From Longimicrobiales bacterium (GTDB lineage Bacteria; Gemmatimonadota; Gemmatimonadetes; Longimicrobiales; Gaopeijiaceae): DNA of 64,000 bases. The stretch covers positions 1,082,501-1,146,500 of the forward strand of contig OY282361.1 in the NCBI GenBank assembly GCA_958295645.1, given 5' to 3'. Positions 9,299-19,300 of this stretch are shown here, one piece after another. The position numbers and the translations under genes are program-made. The notes beneath the pieces were generated by a model. That model was not told the origin of the DNA. It worked only from the letters and a program-made list of their open reading frames with translations, and did no database searches. Numbering within the stretch: the stretch's first letter is position 1; each line of letters opens with the position of its first letter.

Positions 9299-9984
9299 TC
9301 GGCGGTCCTCGACGCCAGGGAGGCGAGCACGTCGGCGGCGGTTCGGCCGGAGCGCTTGGGCACGCCAAAGCCGTGGTCGGCCTCTTCGACCACGTGCAGG
9401 TCGGCGCGCGAACCCGCCTCCTCCACGACGCGCCGAATCAAGCCGAGGTTCGCGAGCTGGTCTCGCGTCCCTTGGTGAAACAGCATCGGGAGCCGCACGT
9501 CCGCCAGGTGGGCCGCGCGCGCCAAGCTGGGCCGGGCGGGCGCATGCAGCGGAAAGCCGAAGAAGACGAGGCCCGCCAAGCCGAACGGCGGCTCTTCGGC
9601 GGCGGCAGCCCAGTCGCCCTTCCGCTCCGCCACGAGCGTCGAGGTCATTCGTCCGCCCATCGACTTCCCTCCGGCGAACAACGGCGTCCCCGCGGCCCAC
9701 CGGCGGCCGTGCTCGAGGGCGCTGGCGGCGACCGCGAGAAGGCGGCGTCTCGGATCGGGCGCCCGCCGGCCGGCCTCGGCGTAGGCGAAGTTGTACCGCA
9801 GAACGGAGATGCCCTCGGCGACGAGCGCACCAGCCAAGCCGGCCATGAACGGATGGGTCGTCGGGGCGCCCGCGCCGTGGCCCAGCACGAGAAGGCAGGA
9901 CGCCTGCGGCGCCTCCGAGAGGATGCCCGAGACGGGGTCGTGCCCTTCCCCGCCGATCGTCACGCGGCGATTTCCGTCCGGCAT
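9259..9984 (-). CDS. Alpha/beta hydrolase, KANL3/Tex30-like
   Basis: 241-residue alpha/beta hydrolase. An oxyanion-hole segment LGHGAGAPTTHPFM occurs near residue 35, the nucleophile elbow is GGKSMGGR with Ser108, a probable acid lies in HQGTRD near 171, and the catalytic His is in EADHGFGVPK near 203. This spacing and the ADHGF motif match the family containing Tex30/KANL3 and bacterial dienelactone-hydrolase-like proteins. The substrate is unknown. It is probably first in a leftward transcription unit with the M3 oligopeptidase, whose ATG overlaps its 3' end. It begins 16 bases beyond the stop of the first gamma-glutamyltransferase gene, which has the same direction. Confidence 0.85.
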   Translation of the reverse strand: MPDGNRRVTIGGEGHDPVSGILSEAPQASCLLVLGHGAGAPTTHPFMAGLAGALVAEGISVLRYNFAYAEAGRRAPDPRRRLLAVAASALEHGRRWAAGTPLFAGGKSMGGRMTSTLVAERKGDWAAAAEEPPFGLAGLVFFGFPLHAPARPSLARAAHLADVRLPMLFHQGTRDQLANLGLIRRVVEEAGSRADLHVVEEADHGFGVPKRSGRTAADVLASLASRTAEWVRGLPAESATN

Positions 9985-10000
9985 CCGGCGCCTCGCCGAA

Positions 10001-11851
10001 CTACCAAGCGATTCCGTAGTCCTCGCCGTGGTTGCTGGAGCCGCCCCACATCGTCCCGGCCAGGACGTCGAAGTAGATGGCGTTGATCGGCCCCGAGGTC
10101 CGCGCCGAGAACACGAGATCGTAGCCCATCTCGCCCAGCTCCGAGCGCACCCATTCCGGCACGGCGTCGTTGAGGAGAAGACGGCCCGGGCGCGACTCGT
10201 GCGACCCGAAGGAATTGCGCAGCTGGTAGCTGTTGAAGTTGGCCGCCTCCGCGGCCTCCTGCACGTTCATGCCGAACTCGACCATGTTCAGAAAGAACTG
10301 GAGCAGGTTCTGGTCCTGCGCGTCCCCGCCCTGCACCGCGAACGACAGGAACGGGCGCCCGCCCTTCAGCGCGAGCGACGGCGTCAGCGTGGCGCGGGGG
10401 CGCTTGCCCGGCTCCACGACGTTGTACGGGCCGGCGCGCTCGTCGAGCACGAAGCTCTGCATGCGCTGGCTCATCCCGACGCCGGTTCGGCCCGCCACGA
10501 CCGCTGGAATCCAGGCGCCGGAAGGCGTGGCCGAGACGACCCAGCCGTCGGCGTCGGCCGCCTGAATCGAGGTCGTTCCCGCGTAGAACGACGCCTCGAA
10601 GTCGTCGCCGGAGGACTGCGGAGCCGTCGCGGCCTGCGCATGCCAACTCTCCAACAGGTGCAGAAACGGGTTGGGGCCCCCGTCCTGGAACGGATACGGA
10701 TCGCCCGGCAGGGCCAGCGAATCGTTCTCCTCCCAGTTGATCTGGGCCGTTCGCGACTTCGCGTACTCCTTGGACAACAGGCCCGCGATCGGCTCCTCGG
10801 GCGAGAAGTACGGATCGCCGTAATAGAAGTCGCGGTCGGCGAAGGCCAAGTTCATGACTTGGTAGAGCGCGTGCACGTAGCGAGCCGAGTTGTACCCCAT
10901 GGCCGCCACGTCCATCCCTTCGATCATGTTGAGCGCCTGAAGCAGCACGGGTCCCTGCACCCAGGAGGTGAGCTTGTACACGTCGATGCCCTTGTACGAG
11001 GTCATGACGGGCTCTTCCAGGTGCACCTGCCAGTTGGCCAGGTCGGCGAGCGTGTGCAGGCCGCCCTGCTCTTGGGAGCCGCGCACGAACTCCTGTGCGA
11101 TGTCGCCCTTGTAGAAGCGGTCGTAGGCGGCGTATATGGCCTCCTCGCGGGACGCGCCGGCCGCCAGCGCCTCCGCTTCGGCCTCCACGAGCTTCTCCAG
11201 GGTGAGCGCCAAGTCCGCCTGAACGAAGAGGTCGCCGGGCTCCGGGGCCGCACGGCCGGCGCCCGAGTTGGGCAGGAACACGTCCTTCGAGTACGGCCAG
11301 GAGGCGAGCCGCTCCTCTTCTCGCTTGATGGCGGAGACGGCCTGGGCCTCGATCGGATACCCCTGCGCCATGTCGATGGACGGCGCCAGCACGTCGGCGA
11401 GAGAGAGGCGCCCGAATTCGGCCAGCATCACGAGCAGGCCGCCCGGCGTGCCCGGGGTGACCGCGGCGAGAGGCCCATGGGCTGGGGGAACGTCCATCCC
11501 CTTCTCCCGGAAGAACTCGGGCGTGGCCCCCGTGGGCGCGGCGCCGAGCGCGTTGATCCCGACGACCTGGCCCGTCTCCGGGTTGAAGACGAGCGCCTGG
11601 GTCTCGCCTCCCCAGCCGAGCACGTCCCACATCGTGGCGGTCGCGCCCAGCATCGCCGCCGCCGCATCGACCGCGTTGCCGCCCTTCAGGAACATCATCG
11701 CTCCGGCCGTGGCGCCGAGCGGCTTGCCGGTGATGGCGATCCAGTCCTTGGCGTGGAGGACGGGCTTCTGGGTGCGCTGGGCCGCCGCTCCGGCAGGCAG
11801 CAGAACCAGGGCCAGAAGGCAGGCTACGGGCCGGCGGGCGCAACGAGTCAT
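10001..11851 (-). CDS. Gamma-glutamyltransferase family protein, exported, atypical active site
   Basis: 616 residues after choosing the ATG that begins the signal peptide MTRCARRPVACLLALVLLP, which has GAGGAG ten bases upstream. Family features are GGNAVDAAAAML (residues about 70-81), a TPGTPGGLL segment and the small-subunit start around residue 425. There the family norm T-T-H-Y/F-S is replaced by GTTSIQAADADG, so the N-terminal nucleophile Thr is kept but the following His-aromatic-Ser is not. GGT-fold enzymes cleave themselves before this Thr and hydrolyse or transfer gamma-glutamyl groups in the periplasm. The altered site suggests a different substrate within the family. It is divergent from glnS and pairs with the more canonical copy on the other side of glnS. 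Confidence 0.88.
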   Translation of the reverse strand: MTRCARRPVACLLALVLLPAGAAAQRTQKPVLHAKDWIAITGKPLGATAGAMMFLKGGNAVDAAAAMLGATATMWDVLGWGGETQALVFNPETGQVVGINALGAAPTGATPEFFREKGMDVPPAHGPLAAVTPGTPGGLLVMLAEFGRLSLADVLAPSIDMAQGYPIEAQAVSAIKREEERLASWPYSKDVFLPNSGAGRAAPEPGDLFVQADLALTLEKLVEAEAEALAAGASREEAIYAAYDRFYKGDIAQEFVRGSQEQGGLHTLADLANWQVHLEEPVMTSYKGIDVYKLTSWVQGPVLLQALNMIEGMDVAAMGYNSARYVHALYQVMNLAFADRDFYYGDPYFSPEEPIAGLLSKEYAKSRTAQINWEENDSLALPGDPYPFQDGGPNPFLHLLESWHAQAATAPQSSGDDFEASFYAGTTSIQAADADGWVVSATPSGAWIPAVVAGRTGVGMSQRMQSFVLDERAGPYNVVEPGKRPRATLTPSLALKGGRPFLSFAVQGGDAQDQNLLQFFLNMVEFGMNVQEAAEAANFNSYQLRNSFGSHESRPGRLLLNDAVPEWVRSELGEMGYDLVFSARTSGPINAIYFDVLAGTMWGGSSNHGEDYGIAW

Positions 11852-11927
11852 TTGGGCTTCTCCTCTTCGGGCCTTCCGGCCGTGCAGGGCCAATTCCCGC
11901 CGTGCGGGTCCGGGTTAGTTTACGATC

Positions 11928-14363
11928 ATGGACTTCATCAGGGCCAAGATCTCCCGAGACATGGAGACGGGCAAGTACCCCGGCCCCGTGGTCACGCGTT
12001 TCCCGCCGGAGCCCAACGGGTTCCCACACATCGGCCACGCCAAGGCCATTTGCCTCAACTTCGGGATTGCGGCGGAGCATCCGGGCGGGCGGTGCCACCT
12101 TCGGATGGACGACACCAATCCGGGGACCGAGAAGGCCGCATACGTCGAGGCCATGAAGCGGGACATCCGGTGGCTCGGTTTCGATTGGGGCGGGCATTTT
12201 CATCACGCGTCGGACTACTTCGAGGACCTGTACGCGTTTGCGCTCGTGCTGGTGGACAAGGGGCTGGCCTACGTGGACGACTCGACCGAGGCCGAGATCC
12301 GCGAGCAGCGCGGCGCCCTGACGCGGCCGGGCGTGAACAGCGCGTACCGCGAGCGAACGGCCTCCGAGAACCGCGATCTCTTCGAGCGGATGAGGGCCGG
12401 CGAGTTTCCGGACGGGAGCCGGGTGCTGCGGGCCAGGATCGACATGGCCCATCCCAACATGGTCATGCGCGACCCGGTGCTCTACCGGATTCGCCACGCC
12501 CGCCACTACCGGCGCGGCGACGACTGGCCGATCTACCCGCTGTACGACTTCGCGCACTGTCTGTCCGACTCCCTGGAGGGCGTCACGCACTCGCTCTGCA
12601 CTTTGGAGTTCGAGAACAACCGGGAGATCTACGACTGGCTTCTGGAGCACGTGGACGCATCCCGGCCCCGGCCGGAGCAGACCGAGTTCGCGCCGCTGGT
12701 GCTCGAGTACGTGGTGATCAGCAAGCGCAAGCTGCGTCCGCTGGTGGAACGAGGCGTGGTCAGGGGCTGGGACGACCCGCGCATGTTCACCTTGGCGGGC
12801 TTGCGCCGGCGGGGCGTGACGCCGGAAGCGATTCGCAAGCTGTGCGACATGGTGGGCGTCTCCAAGGCCCAGTCGGTCGTGGACTTGGGGAAGTTCGAGT
12901 TCGCGGTGCGGGACGACCTGGAGCGCAGGGCGCCGCGCGCGTTCTGCGTGCTGGAGCCTCTGAAGGTGGTGCTCGCCAACTACCCGGAGGGGCGCGAGGA
13001 CCGCTTTCCCGCCCCGCGCTTTCCAGGTGCGCCGAACCCCGATCCGGCGGACGCCCGCGAGTTGCCGCTGGGCCGCGTGCTGTACATCGACCGCGAGGAC
13101 TTCTGCGAGGATCCGCCGCCCGGGTTCCGGCGCCTCGCGCCGGGGGGCCGCGTGCGGCTCAAGTACGCAGGCGTGATCCAGTGCCAGGAAGTCGTGCGAG
13201 ACCCCGAGACCGGGCGCGTCGCGGAACTGCGTTGCCTGTGGGAGCCGGACGAGGACGAGGACGAGGAACGTGGGACAGCTCGGCCGCGCGTTCGCGCCGC
13301 CGTGCACTGGGTTTCGGCCGCGCAGGCCGTCGAGGCCGAGGTGCGCCTCTACGACCGCCTGTTCACCGTGCGCGACCCGTCCGCCGAGGAGGACTTGGAA
13401 GCCGTCGTGAATCCTCGCTCGGAACAGGTGGTCGCGGGAGCGTTGGTCGAACCGGGCCTTGCGGGCGCGGCGCCAGGGTCGCGCTACCAGTTCGAGCGCC
13501 ACGGCTACTTCGTGGTGGACAGCGGGGATTCGGGCGACGGCCGGCTCGTCTTCAACCGGACGGTGGCACTGAGGGATTCGTGGAAGACGCGCACGGGCGC
13601 CGCTAAGGACGGGCCGGGCGGCGCGGGCGGGCGAGCCGCGGTCGGCAAAGCGGACCGAAAGCGCGGCCAGGCCGACAGCGAGCCCGGGGCGCCCGACCGC
13701 TCCACAGCGACGCAGGGCGACCGAACCGGGAGACGCACGGGTTCGGCGGCCGGGCCGGACGTGGCCGACCCGCGCACAACGAGCGGCGAAGCTCTTCGGG
13801 ACGAAGGCGCCCGGCGCAACTTCCAGGAGCTGACGGCCCTGGGGGCCAACGAGGCCACCGCGCTGGTCGTCGCCAAGTCGCCCATGCTGGAGAAGGTCTT
13901 CCGGGCTGCCCACGCGTTCTATCCGGAGGGAGGCAGGTCGCTTGCGGCGTGGACGGCCAACGAAGTCGCGCGGCTGCTCTCGGGCCGAGGCGAGGGCGAC
14001 GACGGCCTGGACGCGGGCGAGCTGGCGGCGCTGGCGCGAGCCGTGGACGCGGGCGCTCTCTCGCATCGCCAGGGGCGTGCCGTCCTGCAGGCGCTCGTCG
14101 AGACCAACTGCACGTTCGAGGAGGCGCGCGGAAGCCTCCAGCTGACCGAGATCGGCGACCCCGAAGCGATTGAGCCGGTCGCGCGTGCGCTCGTGGCCGA
14201 GCACCCCGCCAAGGTCGCCGCCTACCGGGGGGGGCAACGAGGACTGCTGGGCTTCTTCGTGGGCCAAGTGCTCAAGCGAACCGGCGGCGCCACCGACCCG
14301 AGAGCCGTCAGTACTCTGCTCCGCAACATCCTCGCCGAAAGGGGCGGGTCCGAATCACCGTAG
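11928..14363 (+). CDS. glnS: Glutaminyl-tRNA synthetase with C-terminal YqeY/GatB domain
   Basis: 811 residues; charges tRNA-Gln with glutamine. The class I HIGH motif is HIGH at 34-37 in PEPNGFPHIGHAK; the KMSKS equivalent is VISKR near residues 263-268. The anticodon-binding beta-barrels extend to about residue 560. A variable linker rich in Gly, Arg, Thr and Asp (about 565-625) leads to a C-terminal helical domain (about 630-811) resembling YqeY and the GatB tail, as in Deinococcus GlnRS, where the tail helps bind tRNA-Gln. The ATG has no Shine-Dalgarno, and a TAGTTT sequence sits about seven bases upstream, so the mRNA may be leaderless. Presence of GlnRS implies direct glutaminylation of tRNA-Gln. 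Confidence 0.95.
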   Translation: MDFIRAKISRDMETGKYPGPVVTRFPPEPNGFPHIGHAKAICLNFGIAAEHPGGRCHLRMDDTNPGTEKAAYVEAMKRDIRWLGFDWGGHFHHASDYFEDLYAFALVLVDKGLAYVDDSTEAEIREQRGALTRPGVNSAYRERTASENRDLFERMRAGEFPDGSRVLRARIDMAHPNMVMRDPVLYRIRHARHYRRGDDWPIYPLYDFAHCLSDSLEGVTHSLCTLEFENNREIYDWLLEHVDASRPRPEQTEFAPLVLEYVVISKRKLRPLVERGVVRGWDDPRMFTLAGLRRRGVTPEAIRKLCDMVGVSKAQSVVDLGKFEFAVRDDLERRAPRAFCVLEPLKVVLANYPEGREDRFPAPRFPGAPNPDPADARELPLGRVLYIDREDFCEDPPPGFRRLAPGGRVRLKYAGVIQCQEVVRDPETGRVAELRCLWEPDEDEDEERGTARPRVRAAVHWVSAAQAVEAEVRLYDRLFTVRDPSAEEDLEAVVNPRSEQVVAGALVEPGLAGAAPGSRYQFERHGYFVVDSGDSGDGRLVFNRTVALRDSWKTRTGAAKDGPGGAGGRAAVGKADRKRGQADSEPGAPDRSTATQGDRTGRRTGSAAGPDVADPRTTSGEALRDEGARRNFQELTALGANEATALVVAKSPMLEKVFRAAHAFYPEGGRSLAAWTANEVARLLSGRGEGDDGLDAGELAALARAVDAGALSHRQGRAVLQALVETNCTFEEARGSLQLTEIGDPEAIEPVARALVAEHPAKVAAYRGGQRGLLGFFVGQVLKRTGGATDPRAVSTLLRNILAERGGSESP

Positions 14364-14482
14364 CGGGCCAAGCGCGCTTGTCGCATGCATTTCCAGGGTT
14401 GTCCGCTGGCCGAACGCCTGCACATGTCCACCGCGAGGCCATCAGTCAAAATCAGACGAAGGCGACTCCACCGCTTGACGAG

Positions 14483-16225
14483 CTAGCCACCCGCCTCCCG
14501 CCTGTCGAACCCTGCCGCGAACCCGTCGGAGTCGCGCGGGTCGGGCACGCCCACGAGTCCGCCCGTCTCTGCGTCCACGAAGACGCAGTGGGCGATTCCC
14601 TGGCGGCTCCGCCAAGCGACTTCGTGGCCCATGGCGGCCAATGCCGCGGCGTCCTCTTCCGTCATGAATCCCTCTTCGAGGACGGCCACGTCGGGCAACC
14701 ATTGGTGGTGCATCCGCCGCGACGCGACGGCTTCGGCGGGCGACTGCTCGAAGTCCACCGTGTTCAGCACGAGCTGCAACACCGTGTTGATGATGGTGCG
14801 GCCTCCCGGCGAGCCCAGCACCGCCACCAGCCGGCCGTCGCGCGCCAGGATCGTGGGCGTCATGGACGACAGCATGCGTTGCTCCGGCCGGGCCAAGTTC
14901 GCCTCCGTGCCGATCAGCCCGCGGTCGGTCGTGAGCCCTGGACGGGCGTTGAAGTCGCCCATCTCGTTGTTGAGGAGAAAGCCGCCGCCCGGCACAGTGA
15001 TGTAGGACCCGTAGCTGCCTTCCAAGGTGTACGTGACCGAAACCGCCATGCCGTCGGCGTCCACCACCGAATAGTGCGTCGTCTCGGAACTCTCCGGGGA
15101 CAGGGCGGCGGCCACGTCCTCCACGCTCGACGGCGTGGCGGCCGCTTCGTCGATCCCCGCCCGGACCTCTTCGGCGTATTCCTTGCTCGTCAGTCGTGCC
15201 ACGGGCACCTCGGCAAAGTCGGGATCCGCGAGGAACGCGGCCCGGTCCCGGAAGGCCCGGCGCATGGCCTCGGCCAAGTGGTGCGCGTAGGCGGGCGTGT
15301 TGTGTCCCAAAGCCGCGACGTCGTATCCCTCCAGCAGGTTCAGCATCTCCACGACCGCAACGCCGCCGGAGGACGGAGGCGCCATGCTCACGACGTCGTA
15401 CCCCCGGTAGGTTCCCTGCACGGGCTCCCGCTCCTTGGCTTCGTAGCGAGCCAAGTCCTCCTCGGTGATCCATCCGCCGCCGACCGTCATCTCGTCCGCA
15501 AGCAACTGCGCGGTCAAGCCGGCGTAGAAGCCGTCGCGCCCATCTTCTCGAATGCGCTCCAACGTGCGCCCCAAGTCGCCCTGCACGAGCGTGTCTCCGG
15601 CTTGGTACGGCTCGCCTCCGCGAGAGAACTGCGCCAAGGTCGCCGGATAGTCGGCGAACGCGGGCAACATGCGCTCCAGCGAGGCGGCCAGCCGTTCGCT
15701 GACCTCGAACCCGCGAGAGGCGAGGCCGGCGGCGGGATCGACGAGATCTCGCCACTGCGCGCTGCCGTGGCGCTCGTGGGCCAGGGCGAACCCCGCGACG
15801 GTTCCCGGCACGCCCACCGCCAAGTGGCTGCGGTGATGCAGCGTGCTCGAGTACTCGCCGGCTTCGTCCACGAACATCTCCGGGTGAGCCCGGAGCGGCG
15901 CCTTCTCCCGAAAGTCGAAGGCCGTCACGGCTCCGTCGGGAAAGCGGATCACCATGAAGCCGCCTCCGCCGATGTTGCCCGCGGCCGGGTGCGTGACGGC
16001 AAGCGCGAAGCCCACGGCCACAGCGGCGTCCACCGCGTTTCCGCCGCGCCGCAACACGTCGGCCCCGATTTCGCTCGCGTTCGGATACGCCGACACCACC
16101 ATCCCCGCGCTTCCGAGAACGGCGCCTTGGCCGGAGCGGACTTCGGGCAGATCCGCCTCTTGGGAGCCGGGAGCGCACGACAGAACGGAGACGGCGCCGA
16201 CCGCGACCGTACATAGGATTCCCAT
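14483..16225 (-). CDS. ggt: Gamma-glutamyltransferase, lipoprotein form
   Basis: 580 residues from the ATG that opens a lipoprotein signal: hydrophobic stretch MGILCTVAVGAVSVLSCA with lipobox LSC. A longer reading from ATG 16327 would add a basic 34-residue extension and has its purine-rich site too close to the start. The canonical GGT motif SSETTHYSVVD near residue 380 supplies the autoprocessing and nucleophile Thr, followed by YTLEGSYGS and the GGFLLNNEM loop. The large-subunit motif GGNAVDAAVAVGFALAVTHP is present. It probably acts in the periplasm on glutathione or gamma-glutamyl peptides. It converges with glnS (119 bases between, no clear terminator) and follows the RND pump gene by about 110 bases. 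Confidence 0.93.
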   Translation of the reverse strand: MGILCTVAVGAVSVLSCAPGSQEADLPEVRSGQGAVLGSAGMVVSAYPNASEIGADVLRRGGNAVDAAVAVGFALAVTHPAAGNIGGGGFMVIRFPDGAVTAFDFREKAPLRAHPEMFVDEAGEYSSTLHHRSHLAVGVPGTVAGFALAHERHGSAQWRDLVDPAAGLASRGFEVSERLAASLERMLPAFADYPATLAQFSRGGEPYQAGDTLVQGDLGRTLERIREDGRDGFYAGLTAQLLADEMTVGGGWITEEDLARYEAKEREPVQGTYRGYDVVSMAPPSSGGVAVVEMLNLLEGYDVAALGHNTPAYAHHLAEAMRRAFRDRAAFLADPDFAEVPVARLTSKEYAEEVRAGIDEAAATPSSVEDVAAALSPESSETTHYSVVDADGMAVSVTYTLEGSYGSYITVPGGGFLLNNEMGDFNARPGLTTDRGLIGTEANLARPEQRMLSSMTPTILARDGRLVAVLGSPGGRTIINTVLQLVLNTVDFEQSPAEAVASRRMHHQWLPDVAVLEEGFMTEEDAAALAAMGHEVAWRSRQGIAHCVFVDAETGGLVGVPDPRDSDGFAAGFDRREAGG

Positions 16226-16334
16226 GCGCGCGACAGTGCCACGTAGAGGGTTCCTACGCGCACGCTTCTTCCCACGCGCACGATTCCGGCAGGCGCGCCA
16301 ATGCTGAACTAGAGTCACGGGTCTCATTCTCCCT

Positions 16335-19300
16335 TTAGGAAGGCTCGGCCTCCAGCCGAGTTGCCGGCCGAAGCGACGGCGGCACGGGCAAGGCCACAGG
16401 ACTGACTTGCGGCGCGACCAAATCGCGTTCGTTGCGCCGGAACAGATTCACGAAGCCGTGAACCAAGCTGTACATGACCGGTACCAGGACCAAGGTCAAG
16501 AACGTGGCGAAGACAATCCCCACGATCACCGCGACGGCCATCGGCCCCCACCACGCGGCCTGATCCCCGCCCCAGTAGAGTTCCGGCGACAACCTCGAGA
16601 ACAGGCCGAGGAAGTCGATGTTGAGGCCGACGGCCAACGGCACCAGGCCGAGCGCCGTCGTGAGCGCGGTCAACAACACCGGGCGCAGGCGCGTCTTGCC
16701 TCCCTGCACGAGCGCCTCCCTCACGCCCAAGCCGTCACGGCGCCGCAGCACGTCGATGTAGTCGATCAGCACGATCGCGTTGTTCACGACGATTCCCGCG
16801 AGCGAGATGACCCCCACGCCGGTCATGATGATGACGAAGGGCATCTGGAACACCATGAGCCCGATCAGGACCCCCATGGTGGACAAGATCACCGACGAGA
16901 GAATGATGATCGGCTTGACGACCGAATTGAACTGAGAGACGAGGATCAACGCGATCAGCATGAGGGCCGTCACGAAGGCGGTCATGAGAAACGCCTGCGC
17001 CTCCGCCTGCTCCTGCTGTTCGCCCGTGAAGCGGAGGCTGTAGCCCGGCGGCAGCTCGGCGGTGAAGCCGGCCAGCAACGTCTCCACCTCGGCCCGCACG
17101 CTGTTGCTGTTCAATCCGGCGGCCACTTCGGCGCTGATCGTCGCGACTCGATCCATGTCCTTGCGCCGGATGGAGCCGTAGCCTTCCCCAACCACCCAAC
17201 GGGCGACCGAGGTGAGCGGAATCTGCTGGCCGTCCGAGAAGACGGACAAACCGGCCAGCGCGGTCAGCTCTCTTCGATCCTCCTCGCGCAACCGGACCAT
17301 GATGTCGTATTCGTCGTTGCCCGTGCGATACTTGGCCGCCTCGATTCCGTTGATCGCGGCTCTCACCGCGAACCCCACCGCGTTGGTCGAAAGCCCGTGC
17401 AGGCTGGCCGCCTCCCGGTCCACTTCCACCTGCAGCTCCGGACGGGCGTCGTTCATGTTGCTCTCGAGCCCAACAAGGTGCGGGTACGCGGGCGAGCCCT
17501 CGATGATGGCGATGGTCTCGTCGGCCAGCGCCTTGAGGGTCTCGGGATCCTCGCCGACGATCTCGATGTTGACGGGCGGACCGCTCGCCGGCCCTTCCTC
17601 GACTTTGTCCACGCGCACGTCGGCTCCGGCCAGGTCCACGCCGATGCGCGACTGCATTTCGCCGAGCGTGGCGAACGCGTCGAACGCGCGGTCCCGGTAG
17701 TCTGCCATGCTCAGCGTGATCCGGCCCGCCTCCGGCCCGCCCGGGCCGCCCCTCGACATCGGATTGAACCCGCCCCCCGAGCCCACCGTGGTCACGACGG
17801 ACTCCGCGTCCGCGACTCCGGCCACCCCCTCCAGTTCGGACTGCACCCGGGCGGCGTACTCGTTCGTCACGGCGGCCGACGTGCCGACCGGCGCCTCGAT
17901 GTCCACGATCAAAGCCCTCGGCGGAATGTCCTCCGGGAAGTACTCGACGGGAGGAGCGACGCTGGCGTAGACGACGATCGTCACCACAAGCGCCCCGGCC
18001 GACCCCAGCAACACGGTAATGCGGTGATTCAGCGACCACTGCAGGCGCCTCTCGTACCATTGAACGAAGCGGGGAAACCCGCGCGCCATGAAGGCCTTGC
18101 TGAGCTGCGCCAGCAGGCGGCCGTGCAGGAACCACAGCGCCGCCGCCGTGCCGAAGAGCATGGCCGCCATCAAGGGATTGGCCAACGCGACGAGCAACAC
18201 GGCGACGCCGGCGACCGCCCACGCGAACCACTTCGTCCGTCTTCCCGCGGCACGCGGACGGCTTCCCTCGGGACGGAGGAAGATCGAGCACAGGGTCGGC
18301 ACGATGACCAGCGCGACGAAAAGCGAACTGGTCAGCGTCACGATGAGGGTCAACGGCAGGAACTTCATGAACTCCCCGGACATGCCCGGCCAGAACATCA
18401 GGGGCGCAAAGGCCGCGAGCGTGGTCGCCGTAGCGGCGACGACCGGCCCCGCGACCTCTCCCGTGGCCTTCTTCGACGCCGTCTTTCGGTCCCAGCCTTC
18501 TTCCACGAACCGGTAGATGTTCTCGACGATCACGATCGCATTGTCCACCAGCATTCCCAGCGCCAAGATGAGCGAGAACAAGACGACCATGTTCATCGAC
18601 ACCCCGAGCAGGCGCAGCGCCACGAAGGACGCGAACATCGACGTGGGGATCGAGACGGCGACGAAGATGGACGTGCGCAACCCCAGCACGAAGAACAGCA
18701 CGCCGACGATCAGAATCAGGCCGGAAATGATGTTGTTCTGGAGGCTGACGACCATTTTGCCGATGTCTTCGGACGTGTCCGAAGTGATCTGAATCGACGT
18801 CGAGGCGGGCATGGCCGGCCTCGTCTCGTCGATCGCGGCTCTCACGGCCGTCGCCGTCTCGATGATGTTTTCCCCCGACCTCTTGATCACGTCGAGCGTG
18901 ACGACCGGCTCGTCTCCCAGGCGAGCGTAGGTGTTCTTCTCCGCGAACCCGAACTCCACTTCGGCCACGTCGCGGACGTAGACCGGACGGCCGCCGGGCG
19001 TGGCGATCACCAAGTCGCGAATGAGCGACGGATCCTCGAACTCGCCGTCCACCCGGACGAGGTACTTCACGCCGCCGACGTCGATCGATCCGCCGGGAAC
19101 GTTCACGTTCTCCAGGCGAATCGCGTCGAGCACGTCGTTGAACGAGACGTTGTAGTACTTGAGCTTGGCCAAGTCGATGTCCACCTGAACCTCTCGTTCG
19201 AGGCCTCCCCGCAGCTCGGCCCTCAACACCGCGGGGATCGACTCGATGCGCTCCTGAAGGTCCTCGCCGATCTCCTTGAGCTTCACGAGTCCGAAGGCGC

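Noticed and set aside
13590-13810. Possible frameshift or gene boundary in the low-similarity part of glnS
   Set aside because: The frame stays open and the YqeY-like domain continues in phase, so this is a disordered linker in one protein.
16226-16327. Longer gamma-glutamyltransferase start at ATG 16327
   Set aside because: It would bury the lipoprotein signal behind 34 basic residues, and the purine-rich sequence is only one base from that ATG.
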